Shown here in pieces: positions 16,401-23,925 of a DNA stretch of 64,000 nucleotides (its first letter is position 1; every line of letters starts with the position of its first letter). Made by a program: the position numbers and the translations under genes. Source of the stretch: a bacterium (GTDB lineage Bacteria; ARS69); assembly GCA_025774805.1 (NCBI GenBank), contig JALGZR010000008.1, positions 1 through 64,000 of the forward strand, written 5' to 3'. The notes below the pieces were generated by a model, which worked only from the letters and a program-made list of their open reading frames with translations, was not told where the DNA came from and did no database searches.

Positions 16401-16694
16401 ATGAGCGAGGCGCTGGGACTGATCGAGACACGCGGATTCGTCGCTCTCGTGGAGGCGTCGGATGCCATGGTGAAGGCGGCCAAGGTGACTCTGGTGGGTT
16501 ACGAGAAGATCGGCGGAGGATACGTCACCGCAGTGGTCCGCGGTGACGTGGCCGCCGTGAAGGCCGCCACCGACGCGGGCGCCGCCGCCGCCAACAAGGT
16601 CGGTGAGCTGGTGACCGTCCATGTGATCCCGCGGCCTCACCAAAACGTCGAGAAGATCCTCCCGGTCGGGCAGGCGGAGCCCGTCGAGGCCTGA
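16401..16694 (+). CDS. Bacterial microcompartment shell protein, BMC-H (second copy)
   Basis: ATG 16401 follows GGGAGGTAGAAG. The 97 residues form a single BMC domain ([68 protein letters not shown]). It differs from the first BMC-H mainly in the second half and tail, so it is likely a recent duplicate used for mixed facets. Two adjacent BMC-H genes at the head of the operon is also the arrangement described for the planctomycete/verrucomicrobial fucose/rhamnose microcompartment. Confidence 0.96.
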   Translation: MSEALGLIETRGFVALVEASDAMVKAAKVTLVGYEKIGGGYVTAVVRGDVAAVKAATDAGAAAANKVGELVTVHVIPRPHQNVEKILPVGQAEPVEA

Positions 16695-16783
16695 TCGATG
16701 ACGCCGGGGTCGGCGCTCCGGGCCGCCGCCGCGCGGGCCCGAGCGCGGCCCCGGTCCGCACGCCAAACCGCACGCAACGGCGG

Positions 16784-16802
16784 GGCGGCCTCCCCGGCCG
16801 CC
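16784..16802 (+). promoter_or_regulatory. Hairpin abutting the ribosome-binding site of the first BMC-P gene
   Basis: GGCGGCC-TCCCC-GGCCGCC forms a seven-pair stem with a five-base loop. It is followed directly by the GGAGAAGGAG site of the BMC-P gene and sits in the only sizeable gap (122 bases) inside the operon, between abundant hexamers and rare pentamers. It could protect the BMC-H message or lower BMC-P translation; this is inference. Confidence 0.45.
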
Positions 16803-16816
16803 GGAGAAGGAGCGCG

Positions 16817-17131
16817 ATGAACCTCGGGCGGGTCGTCGGAACCGTGGTGGCCACCCGGAAGGAAGAGCGTCTCCGAGGCTTCAAGCTCCAGGTCGTCGAG
16901 GTGGTGGACCTCGACGGGGAGCCGACCGGCCCCTTCGCGATCGCGGTGGACGCGGTCGGAGCCGGACCGGGCGAGATCGTGCTCACCGCCTCCGGAAGCT
17001 CCGCGCGCATGACCCGGCTCACGGACGGGTGTCCGGTCGACACCGTGATCATGGCCATCGTCGACTCGGTCGAGACGGACGGTCGCGTCCGCTACGACAA
17101 GTCGGGCGCGGTCGCCGGGGGGCGGGGGTAG
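16817..17131 (+). CDS. Microcompartment vertex protein, BMC-P (EutN/CcmL), first of three
   Basis: The 104-residue protein starts [31 protein letters not shown], continues with [25 protein letters not shown] and ends [14 protein letters not shown]. This is the EutN/CcmL fold, which forms pentamers capping the shell vertices. The start ATG follows GGAGAAGGAG. It lies between the second BMC-H and the aldehyde dehydrogenase. The paralogues at 20480 and 20779 share the LGRVIG and LDAT/T-I-x-G-I-V-D ends but are otherwise divergent. Confidence 0.95.
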   Translation: MNLGRVVGTVVATRKEERLRGFKLQVVEVVDLDGEPTGPFAIAVDAVGAGPGEIVLTASGSSARMTRLTDGCPVDTVIMAIVDSVETDGRVRYDKSGAVAGGRG

Positions 17132-17140
17132 GGGAGAGGC

Positions 17141-18622
17141 ATGGGAATCGACGCCGGCCGGATCGACGCCATCGTCCAGAGGGTGCTGAAGCGCCTCGAA
17201 GAGGAGGGAGCGGTGGATCGTGGGCCGGATCCGCCACCGCGAGACCCGGGGTCCGGGACGGGGGGCGGGATTGCGCCCGCGTCCTCCGTCCGCTCGACGG
17301 GCCCGATCTTCGAGACCGCGGACGAGGCGATTTCCGCGGCGCGGGCCGCGTTCCTCGACCTGATCGAGTGCACTCTCGAGACGCGGGACCGCATGGTCGC
17401 CGCGATGCGCCATGCCGTGGAAGTGCATGCCCGCGAGCTCTCCGAGATCGCGGTGCGCGAGACGGGCTTCGGCCGGGTCGAGGACAAGATCCGAAAGAAC
17501 CTCCTGGTCGGACGCAAGACCCCCGGCACGGAGGACCTCCCGCCCCGGGCCCGGTCGGGGGACAACGGACTGACGCTCGAGGAGCGGGCGCCCTACGGCG
17601 TCATCCTCGCGGTCACGCCGTCCACGAATCCCACCGAGACGATCATCAACAACGGCATCGGTATGGTCGCGGCGGGGAACACCGTGGTCTTCGCGCCGCA
17701 CCCGGGCGCGAAGGAGGTTTCCCACCGGGGCATGGTCCTGCTCGAGGAGGCCATGCGCGAGGCCGGCGGCCCGCCGAACGTCTTCACCACGGTGGCCGCG
17801 CCCTCGATCGAGACGACCCAGGAGATGATGCGCCACGCGGACGTGCGTCTCCTCGTGGTCACCGGGGGCGGGGCGGTCGTGAAGGAGGCGATGAGCGTCG
17901 GCAAGCGCGCGATCACCGCCGGTCCCGGGAACCCGCCCGTGGTCGTCGACACGACCGCCGATCTCGATCGCGCCGCTCGGGGGATCTACGACGGCGCCTC
18001 GTTCGACAACAACATCATCTGCACCGACGAGAAGGAGGTGATCGCCGTCGAGCGAATCGCTCCCGAGCTGATGCGCCGGCTCGTGGGGGTGGGAGCCTTC
18101 GAGCTGAAGGGGCCGGCGCTCGACGCGGTGCGAGGTGCCGTCTTCACCGAGGAACGGGGCCCGGGCCGACCCGCGATCATACGGCGGGATCTCATCGGGA
18201 GAGACGCGGGGGCGATCCTCGAGGCGGCCGGGGTGGACGGTCCACGCGACACGCGCCTTCTCGTGGCCGGAGTGGAGCCCGACCATCCGTTTCTATTCAC
18301 CGAGATGATGATGCCGGTGATCGGAATCTGCGGCGTCTCCGACGTCGACACCGCGATCGACTTCGCGAAGGAGGTGGAGGGCGGCCACCGGCACACGGCG
18401 TCGATGTACTCGCGCAACATCGAGAAGCTCTCCCGGATGGCGCGCGTCATCGACTGCTCCATCTTCGTGAAGAACGGTCCCCATTACAGCGGGCTGGGTG
18501 AGGGTGGCGAGGGGTTCACGAGCTTCACCATCGCGAGCCCGACCGGAGAAGGCATGACGTCGGCCGTCAGCTTCACCCGCTACCGGCGCTGCACTCTCAT
18601 CGACTCCTTCCGCATCGTCTAG
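17141..18622 (+). CDS. CoA-acylating aldehyde dehydrogenase (PduP/EutE type) with N-terminal encapsulation peptide
   Basis: The 493-residue protein carries an NAD-binding aldehyde dehydrogenase fold: PYGVILAVTPSTNPTETI, NTVVFAPHPGAKEVS, LLVVTGGGAVVKEAM and the catalytic cysteine C294 in FDNNIICTDEKEV, the PduP/EutE pattern. Residues 1-20 (DAIVQRVLKRL core) are an amphipathic helix followed by a Pro/Gly-rich linker to about residue 52, the usual form of a microcompartment targeting peptide. It would convert lactaldehyde to lactoyl-CoA inside the shell with NAD+ and CoA. The aldehyde is inferred from the aldolase in the same operon. Confidence 0.93.
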   Translation: MGIDAGRIDAIVQRVLKRLEEEGAVDRGPDPPPRDPGSGTGGGIAPASSVRSTGPIFETADEAISAARAAFLDLIECTLETRDRMVAAMRHAVEVHARELSEIAVRETGFGRVEDKIRKNLLVGRKTPGTEDLPPRARSGDNGLTLEERAPYGVILAVTPSTNPTETIINNGIGMVAAGNTVVFAPHPGAKEVSHRGMVLLEEAMREAGGPPNVFTTVAAPSIETTQEMMRHADVRLLVVTGGGAVVKEAMSVGKRAITAGPGNPPVVVDTTADLDRAARGIYDGASFDNNIICTDEKEVIAVERIAPELMRRLVGVGAFELKGPALDAVRGAVFTEERGPGRPAIIRRDLIGRDAGAILEAAGVDGPRDTRLLVAGVEPDHPFLFTEMMMPVIGICGVSDVDTAIDFAKEVEGGHRHTASMYSRNIEKLSRMARVIDCSIFVKNGPHYSGLGEGGEGFTSFTIASPTGEGMTSAVSFTRYRRCTLIDSFRIV

Positions 18623-18627
18623 CGAGC

Positions 18628-19869
18628 ATGGGACCCTCCGGCCTCGCCGAGCTGCTCCAGTGGGGGGGCGTGCGCGAGCGGTGGACACCGGCGCGGGCGC
18701 GCGTCCTCGTCGTCGCCGCGCTCGATGCGTTCCCGGGGCAGGCATCCTCCCGGGCGACGCTCGACACCGAGATCGAGGACGTGATCGCGGGGGCGGCCCG
18801 ACTCGCGGGGGGGGAGGCCGGCGAGAGCGTCCTCGCCGTCCGGGACCCGGAGGTCGAGGGGATCCGCACGCGGTTCGAGAGGCGGGCGGAAGCGGGTCTT
18901 TCGATTCTCGCCGTGCCCGACCTCCACCCTCTCGGGTCACCCGAGGTGCTGGCGGGGTGGCTCGCGTCCTGTCCCCGCTTCGACGGAGCCCGTCCCGCCG
19001 ACTTTCGCATCGTCGGGGTCGACACCGCCGCCGCCGTGGGGGCCGCGCTTCGGGGCCGCCCCCGACTCGATCGGTGGGTGACGGTCGCGGGGCGGGTTCG
19101 GTCTCCGGGCACGTACCAGGTGCCTCTCGGGACGACCGCCTCGACGTTGCGGGCGCTGTCGGGGGGGGGCGGGGGCGCGTCCGCCGTCTCCTACGGGGTG
19201 ACGCGCGGGCGGCTGCGGCGCATTCCCCTCTCCCGGGGCCTCGACCTCTCCGACGGTCTCGTTCTCTTCCTTGCCCCGGATCACCCGCTCGCGGCGAACG
19301 ATGCGCTCGCCCCCACGGCGGCGGTCCGGCGGCTCGCGGCCGGGTGCAGTCGCTGCGGCGTGTGCGACGCGCTCTGTCCGTCGTACGCGGCGGGGATGCG
19401 GGTCCGCGAGCTCGTGGACACGATTCGCTACGACCTCGGCGGTCCGGGGGACCCCGGCGGTCTCGGGACGTGCATCGGCTGTCGTCTCTGTGAGACCGCG
19501 TGCCCCGCGTTCCTTCCGGTGGGACGCATCGCGAGTGAGATCGCCGAGCGTCTTCGCGGAGGGGATGTGGCCGTCGGGCGCGCCGCCGGCCCCCGGCTCG
19601 TTCCCCGGGAGGCGTTGCGCGGACGCTTGGGTCTGGGTCCCGATCCCGACGCGCGTCGAGATGCCCGGCACCGGGTTCGGCGCGTGCGTCTCTCCCTGGC
19701 GTGCCGGACGGGACCGGCCGCCGTCCCCTGCCGACGACCGGGGGAGCGCGTGTGGCGCGGCGAGCCGGTCGCGCTCACCCCCGACGGCGCGGCGCGCGTC
19801 CTGGCTCCGATCTCGGGTACGGTCCGCGGAGTCGATGGGTGCGTGACGATCTCCCGGGGACGGCCGTGA
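18628..19869 (+). CDS. PduS/RnfC-like iron-sulfur protein of the microcompartment
   Basis: The 413 residues show an SLBB-like segment (VTVAGRVRSPGTYQVPLGTT) and two ferredoxin-type [4Fe-4S] motifs: C240/C243/C246/C250 followed by P and C282/C285/C288/C292 followed by P. A short barrel-like tail ends LAPISGTVRGVDGCVTI. This is the order found in PduS, a flavin/Fe-S protein that recycles redox carriers or cobalamin in microcompartments. The N-terminal glycine-rich GAGGAGFPTHVK loop that holds FMN/NADH in PduS and RnfC is absent; the region reads WGGVRERWTPARARVLVVAA. It sits between the dehydrogenase and BMC-T, with a GTGA overlap to the latter. Confidence 0.8.
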   Translation: MGPSGLAELLQWGGVRERWTPARARVLVVAALDAFPGQASSRATLDTEIEDVIAGAARLAGGEAGESVLAVRDPEVEGIRTRFERRAEAGLSILAVPDLHPLGSPEVLAGWLASCPRFDGARPADFRIVGVDTAAAVGAALRGRPRLDRWVTVAGRVRSPGTYQVPLGTTASTLRALSGGGGGASAVSYGVTRGRLRRIPLSRGLDLSDGLVLFLAPDHPLAANDALAPTAAVRRLAAGCSRCGVCDALCPSYAAGMRVRELVDTIRYDLGGPGDPGGLGTCIGCRLCETACPAFLPVGRIASEIAERLRGGDVAVGRAAGPRLVPREALRGRLGLGPDPDARRDARHRVRRVRLSLACRTGPAAVPCRRPGERVWRGEPVALTPDGAARVLAPISGTVRGVDGCVTISRGRP

Positions 19870-20483
19870 AGCTGCCAGGGGACGCGCTCGGCCTGCTCGA
19901 GACCGGTTCCATCGCGGCCGGAGTCCGGGCGGCCGACGAGGTGCTCAAGGCGGCGCGGGTCGTGATGGTGGAGGCCTGCCCGGTCTCCCCCGGGAAGTTC
20001 CTGGTCGTCTTCACCGGGGGCGTGGCCGAGGTCGAGGCCTCGCTCGAGGCGGGCCGGCGGATCGCGGCCGCGCACGTTCTCGACGAGCTGCTCCTCGCCC
20101 GCGTCCACCCCGACGTGGCCCCCGCTCTCGGCGGGTCGGACGAGCTCCCGGAACCGGGGCCCGCGCTCGGCGTGGTGGAGACCCTCACCGTCGCCTCGGC
20201 GATCGTCGGAGCGGACGCGGCGGCCAAGGCGGCGCGCGTCCGTCTGTGGGAGATCGCGCCGGGACGGGGGATCGGGGGAAAGGGGTTCTTCACGATGACC
20301 GGCGACGTGGCGGCGGTCGAGTCCGCGGCGGCCGCCGCGCGGGCGGTGATCGACGAGCGGGGGTATCATCTCCGCACGGAGATCCTGGCCGGACCGCACC
20401 CGGAGCTGGCGAGCCGGGTCGGTCGTCGTCTGCTGCGCCGCTTCGGAGCGACCGGGTCGAGGGAAGGGGAGGAGACCGGTTGA
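19866..20483 (+). CDS. Tandem-domain microcompartment shell protein, BMC-T (PduT-like)
   Basis: GTG 19866 overlaps the upstream stop; 205 residues hold two BMC domains (LGLLETGSIAAGVRAADEVLKAARV and LGVVETLTVASAIVGADAAAKAARV). Each trimer therefore mimics a hexamer with a larger pore. The length and wording (SPGKFLVVFTGGV, GIGGKGFFTMTGDV) follow PduT, whose pore holds a [4Fe-4S] cluster bound by three copies of Cys38 in ICPGKF. Aligned without gaps, that position here is Ser41 (VSPGKF), while a cysteine occurs three residues earlier (C38 in EACPVS). It lies next to the PduS-like gene, as pduS and pduT pair elsewhere. Confidence 0.92.
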   Translation: MKLPGDALGLLETGSIAAGVRAADEVLKAARVVMVEACPVSPGKFLVVFTGGVAEVEASLEAGRRIAAAHVLDELLLARVHPDVAPALGGSDELPEPGPALGVVETLTVASAIVGADAAAKAARVRLWEIAPGRGIGGKGFFTMTGDVAAVESAAAAARAVIDERGYHLRTEILAGPHPELASRVGRRLLRRFGATGSREGEETG

Positions 20484-20782
20484 ACTTCGCTCGCGTGATC
20501 GGGACCCTCTGGTGCACGGTCAAGGACGAGAGCCTCGAGGGCATGCGCTTCAAGGTCATCCGTCCCGAGGACGAGCGCGGGGAACCGCTCGGTGAGCCGA
20601 TCGTGGCGGCCGACGCGGTGTCGTCGCGTCCGGGAGACCGCATCTTCTTCGTGCGCGCGCGCGAGGCCGCAAAGGCGTTCCCCGGGAAGTTCGCTCCCCT
20701 GGATGCGACGATTCTCGGAATCGTGGACGACGTGACCGTCGACGGCGAGGCGTCGCCGCCCCCGCCGGAGGAAATCGAGTGA
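20480..20782 (+). CDS. Microcompartment vertex protein, BMC-P (second)
   Basis: TTG 20480, after GGAGG and overlapping the BMC-T stop (TTGA), gives 100 residues. The EutN/CcmL pattern is clear: NFARVIGTLWCTVKDESLEGMRFKVI, then VAADAVSSRPGDRIFFVRAREAAKAF and DATILGIVDDVTVDG. It forms pentamers for shell vertices. Three BMC-P genes per locus, rather than one, is also known from the planctomycete fucose/rhamnose compartments. Confidence 0.94.
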   Translation: MNFARVIGTLWCTVKDESLEGMRFKVIRPEDERGEPLGEPIVAADAVSSRPGDRIFFVRAREAAKAFPGKFAPLDATILGIVDDVTVDGEASPPPPEEIE

Positions 20783-21060
20783 AGCTCGGTCGGGTGATCG
20801 GAAAGGTCTGGGCCACCGCGAAGGAGGAGACCCTGGAAGGGCGGAAGATCCTCCTGGTCCGGCCCACCGACGTCCACGGGCGTCCCCACGGCGAGGCGCT
20901 CCTCGCTCTCGACACGGTGGACGCGGGGCCGGGAGATCCGGTTCTGTTGGTCGACGAAGGGGGGAGCGCGGGAATCGCTCTGGGTCTCGACAACCCGCCG
21001 ATCCGAACCGTGATCGTCGGAGTGGTCGACGAGGTGCGGATCGAGGAGGGCGAGGCGTGA
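20779..21060 (+). CDS. Microcompartment vertex protein, BMC-P (third)
   Basis: GTG 20779 overlaps the previous stop. The 93 residues read KLGRVIGKVWATAKEETLEGRKILLVRP, LLALDTVDAGPGDPVLLVDEGGSAG and PIRTVIVGVVDEV, a complete EutN/CcmL domain. It is the most canonical of the three by its GPGD-x-VLL-x-x-x-GSA loop. Its stop overlaps the aldolase start, so the three last genes are translationally coupled. Confidence 0.95.
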   Translation: MKLGRVIGKVWATAKEETLEGRKILLVRPTDVHGRPHGEALLALDTVDAGPGDPVLLVDEGGSAGIALGLDNPPIRTVIVGVVDEVRIEEGEA

Positions 21061-21851
21061 GCGCGCTTCACGAGGTCAAACGGGCCATCGTCGACGTCTG
21101 TCGGAAGATCGATGCCCGGGAGTACGTCGGAGGAAGGGACGGCAACGTCTCGGTCCTGGCGTCGAACGGCACGATCGTCGTGACGCCCGCGGGAATCCGG
21201 AAGGGAGACGTCACCGCGGACGATCTCCTCGTCGTCGATCGCCGGGGAGCCGTGCTGCAGGGACGAGGGGGTCCGTCGACCGAAACGCTGATGCACTTGA
21301 GGATCTACGATCTGCGCTCCGACGTCCGCGCGGTCGTCCACGCCCATCCACCGGTGGCGACCGGGTTCGCCGCGGCCGGCGTCGAGATGAACGAGTGCAT
21401 TCTTCCCGAAGTGATCGTCGGGCTCGGGCGCGTGCCGATCACGCGTTACGCGACGCCCGGGACCCCCGAGCTGTCGTCCTCGCTCGATCCCCTGATCGCG
21501 GAGCACGACGCCTACCTCTTGGCGAATCACGGGGTCGTGACCGTCGGCGCCGACGTCGTGTCGGCCCACCACCGTCTCGAGACGGTGGAGCAGGCGGCGC
21601 GAATCCTCCTCGTGGCGCGGCTCCTGGGAGGAGCGAACCCTCTCGGGCCGAGAGAGGTTCGCGAGCTGATCGAGGGGCGGTCGCGCTACGGGGTCCGGGA
21701 GGGGCTCGCAGGGTGCGAGCTGCCGGAGGCCGGCGCCGAGCGGGAGGACACGGAGGCGGCCGGACCGTCGGCCCCGCCGTCGACCCGGGCGGCCGAGGAC
21801 GAGCTCGTGGAGCGTATCGTGGGTCAGGTGCTCGAGCGCCTGCGAGGGTGA
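21057..21851 (+). CDS. Class II aldolase (L-fuculose/L-rhamnulose-1-phosphate type) with C-terminal encapsulation peptide
   Basis: The 264-residue enzyme shows the FucA active site at a constant offset of three: E76 (PSTETLMH), H95 and H97 (VHAHPP) and H158 (ANHGVV), matching E73, H92, H94 and H155 of E. coli FucA. G26-N30 supplies the phosphate loop (GGRDGNVS). It would split fuculose-1-P or rhamnulose-1-P into dihydroxyacetone phosphate and L-lactaldehyde. After the domain comes a Pro/Ala-rich linker (about 222-246) and a helix ELVERIVGQVLERL, a C-terminal encapsulation peptide as in PvmN. It is the last operon gene; a terminator hairpin follows three bases later. Confidence 0.93.
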   Translation: MSALHEVKRAIVDVCRKIDAREYVGGRDGNVSVLASNGTIVVTPAGIRKGDVTADDLLVVDRRGAVLQGRGGPSTETLMHLRIYDLRSDVRAVVHAHPPVATGFAAAGVEMNECILPEVIVGLGRVPITRYATPGTPELSSSLDPLIAEHDAYLLANHGVVTVGADVVSAHHRLETVEQAARILLVARLLGGANPLGPREVRELIEGRSRYGVREGLAGCELPEAGAEREDTEAAGPSAPPSTRAAEDELVERIVGQVLERLRG

Positions 21852-21853
21852 GT

Positions 21854-21875
21854 CCGCGCCGGTGAGACGGCGCGG
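21854..21875. terminator. Bidirectional hairpin between the aldolase and rpsT genes
   Basis: CCGCGCCG-GTGAGA-CGGCGCGG is a perfect eight-pair stem centred between two convergent stops (21851 and 21882), so it can end both transcripts. No T-run follows on either side, which is common in GC-rich genomes. Confidence 0.7.
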
Positions 21876-21881
21876 GGCAGG

Positions 21882-22142
21882 CTAGCCCTCCGCCTTCTTT
21901 CGGGCGAGCTGCTTCGCGAGCCGGCTCTTGCGCCGGTCCGCTCGATTCTTCGGGATCACGCCCTTCCGCGCCGCGCGGTCGAGGTCGGACACCACCTCGC
22001 GGAAGTCGGGCTCGAGGCTCTCTCCCTCGGAGTTCTGTAACTTCTTGATGGCGGTCTTGATGGCGCTCTTCATCGCCCGATTGTAGCGGTTCCGCCCGCG
22101 GCTGCTCCGCATCCGCTTCTCGCAGGACTTGTGCTGCGGCAT
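21882..22142 (-). CDS. rpsT: 30S ribosomal protein S20
   Basis: ATG 22142 follows GAGGAGAGGC on the minus strand and gives 86 residues. The sequence is lysine/arginine-rich with KRMRSSRGRNRYNRAMKSAIKTAIKKL near the N-terminus and RAARKGVIPKNRADRRKSRLAKQL near the C-terminus, the S20 signature. It binds 16S rRNA at the base of the small subunit. It is monocistronic, as in most bacteria, and divergent from murJ, the classic rpsT-murJ neighbourhood. The longer open frame upstream is a high-GC artefact. Confidence 0.96.
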   Translation of the reverse strand: MPQHKSCEKRMRSSRGRNRYNRAMKSAIKTAIKKLQNSEGESLEPDFREVVSDLDRAARKGVIPKNRADRRKSRLAKQLARKKAEG

Positions 22143-22314
22143 GCCTCTCCTCGCTCTCCGGCCCCACGCCCGGGGGGCGACCGGATTCTCGAGATTTCGG
22201 AATCTGAGTCGCGGGAGTGTAAGGCCCGGGGCGTCACGGGTCAAGGGCGGGGGGGGGAGCGTTGACGGTGCGGGGGAGGGCGTGGAATCCTGCGGGCTCC
22301 GCGGAGGCAAGGGC

Positions 22315-23925
22315 ATGAGGCAGGGCGGGGAGACGGACGACGGGGGCAAGACGGGGGGGATCACCCGCTCCGCCACGCGGTTGGGGGCCGCGACCTTTCT
22401 CTCCAAGGTCTCGGGACTCGCTCGGGACACCGCGTTCGCCGTCCTCTTCGGAACCGGGTTCGTCGCCGACGCGTTCAACCTGGCCTTTCTCCTTCCCAAC
22501 TTCCTCCGGAGCATCGTGGGGGAGGGGAATCTCAACCCCTCCTTCGTTCCCGTCTTCACCGAGATCCGCGTACGGCGGGGAGAGGCGGCGGCGGCCCGCT
22601 TCCACCGGCGCGCCATCGGCGCCCACCTCGCGGTTCTCGCTCTTCTGACCCTTCTGGGGATCGCGGCGGCGAGCCTGCTCGTCCGGATCTATGCCCGGGA
22701 CTGGGAGAAGGACCCGGAGGGGTTCTCGTTCGCCGTGTTCCTCCTGCGGATTCTCTTCCCCTCGCTGCTCTTCGCGGGAGGAGCCGCGCTGACCGCAGCC
22801 GCACTGAACGCCCGTCGCCACTTCGTGGTGCCCGCGCTCTCCCCGATCCTCCTGAATGTCTTCTTCCTGCTGGGCGCGGCGGCCGCGCTGCCGTTCGGCA
22901 CCCTCGAGGAGCGGGCCGTTCTCTTCTCGATCGGAGGACTCGTCGGGGGGCTCGCGGCCTGGATCGTGCAGTTCCCGAAGGCGAGATCCCTGGGAGTGCC
23001 CCTTCTGCCGGCGTGGAGACCGACGGATCCCGACGTGATCCGCATGGCTCGGCTGATGCTTCCGGGACTGGTGGCGCTCGGCGTGACGCAGCTCAATCTC
23101 TTCGTCGACACGCTTCTCGCCCTCCGCCTGGAGGAGGGATCGCTGACGGCCCTGCGGCTGGCGAACCGGGTCACGATTCTTCCGCTCGGAGTGATCGGGG
23201 TCGCCGTCTCCACCGCGTCGCTGCCCGCGCTGGCGCTGCGGGCCGCCCGCGACGACCGGCCCGCTCTCCTCGACGCGCTCGGACACACGATCCGACTTCT
23301 CCTTACGCTGCTGGTTCCGGCCGGAGTCGGGTTGATCCTTCTCGCCGAGCCGATCGTCACCCTCCTCTTCCAGTACGGGGAGTTCTCGGCGGAGCGGTCG
23401 ACCCCGATGACGGTGGGGGCGATGCGCATCTACGCGCTGGGACTGCCCGCGTACGGCCTGGTCAAGGGACTGGCGCAGGGGTTCTACTCGGTGCAGGACA
23501 CGAAGACGCCGGTGAAGATCGCCGCCGTCGCCACCGTCGTGAACATCGGGCTCAATCTGGTGCTGATGGGTCCCTTCGGGCTGCAGGGCCTCGCGCTGGC
23601 CACGGTGCTCGCGGCGTACCTGAACGTGAGTCTCCTGTTCTGGCAGCTCGGGCGCCGCGTGGGGCGCCCCCCCCGGGGAGCGGTCCGGCGTGCCGTGACC
23701 CGCTCTCTGATCGCGAGCGTGGCGCTGGCCGCGGCCGGATGGGCCGGGCTCGGGCTCGCGGAGCAGTTCGTCGTCGGCGGCTCCATTCTCGAGCGGGGCG
23801 CGCGGGTGTTTCTGGCGATCGGAGCGGCGCTCGCCGCGCTCCTCGCCGCCTACCGGGCGATGGGGCACGAGGAGATGCGCGAGGTCCTGGAGAGCCTTCC
23901 GGGTCGGAGAGGAGGGACCCGATGA
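22315..23925 (+). CDS. murJ: Lipid II flippase MurJ
   Basis: ATG 22315 after GGAGG gives 536 residues with about 14 membrane helices. Conserved MurJ blocks include TFLSKVSGLARDTAFAVLFGTGFVADAFNLAFLLPNFLR at the start, GEGNLNPSFVPVF and, near the end, YALGLPAYGLVKGLAQGFYSVQDTKTPVKIA. It moves lipid-linked peptidoglycan precursor across the inner membrane. The gene opens a run of overlapping genes (ATGA with uvrC). The frame upstream to 22129 is not conserved. Confidence 0.95.
   Translation: MRQGGETDDGGKTGGITRSATRLGAATFLSKVSGLARDTAFAVLFGTGFVADAFNLAFLLPNFLRSIVGEGNLNPSFVPVFTEIRVRRGEAAAARFHRRAIGAHLAVLALLTLLGIAAASLLVRIYARDWEKDPEGFSFAVFLLRILFPSLLFAGGAALTAAALNARRHFVVPALSPILLNVFFLLGAAAALPFGTLEERAVLFSIGGLVGGLAAWIVQFPKARSLGVPLLPAWRPTDPDVIRMARLMLPGLVALGVTQLNLFVDTLLALRLEEGSLTALRLANRVTILPLGVIGVAVSTASLPALALRAARDDRPALLDALGHTIRLLLTLLVPAGVGLILLAEPIVTLLFQYGEFSAERSTPMTVGAMRIYALGLPAYGLVKGLAQGFYSVQDTKTPVKIAAVATVVNIGLNLVLMGPFGLQGLALATVLAAYLNVSLLFWQLGRRVGRPPRGAVRRAVTRSLIASVALAAAGWAGLGLAEQFVVGGSILERGARVFLAIGAALAALLAAYRAMGHEEMREVLESLPGRRGGTR

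Noticed and set aside
21868-21884. TAGCCTGC at the end of rpsT as another stop-codon repeat
   Set aside because: Matches eight bases, then runs into an ordinary terminator hairpin; the core is not continuous, so chance is likelier.
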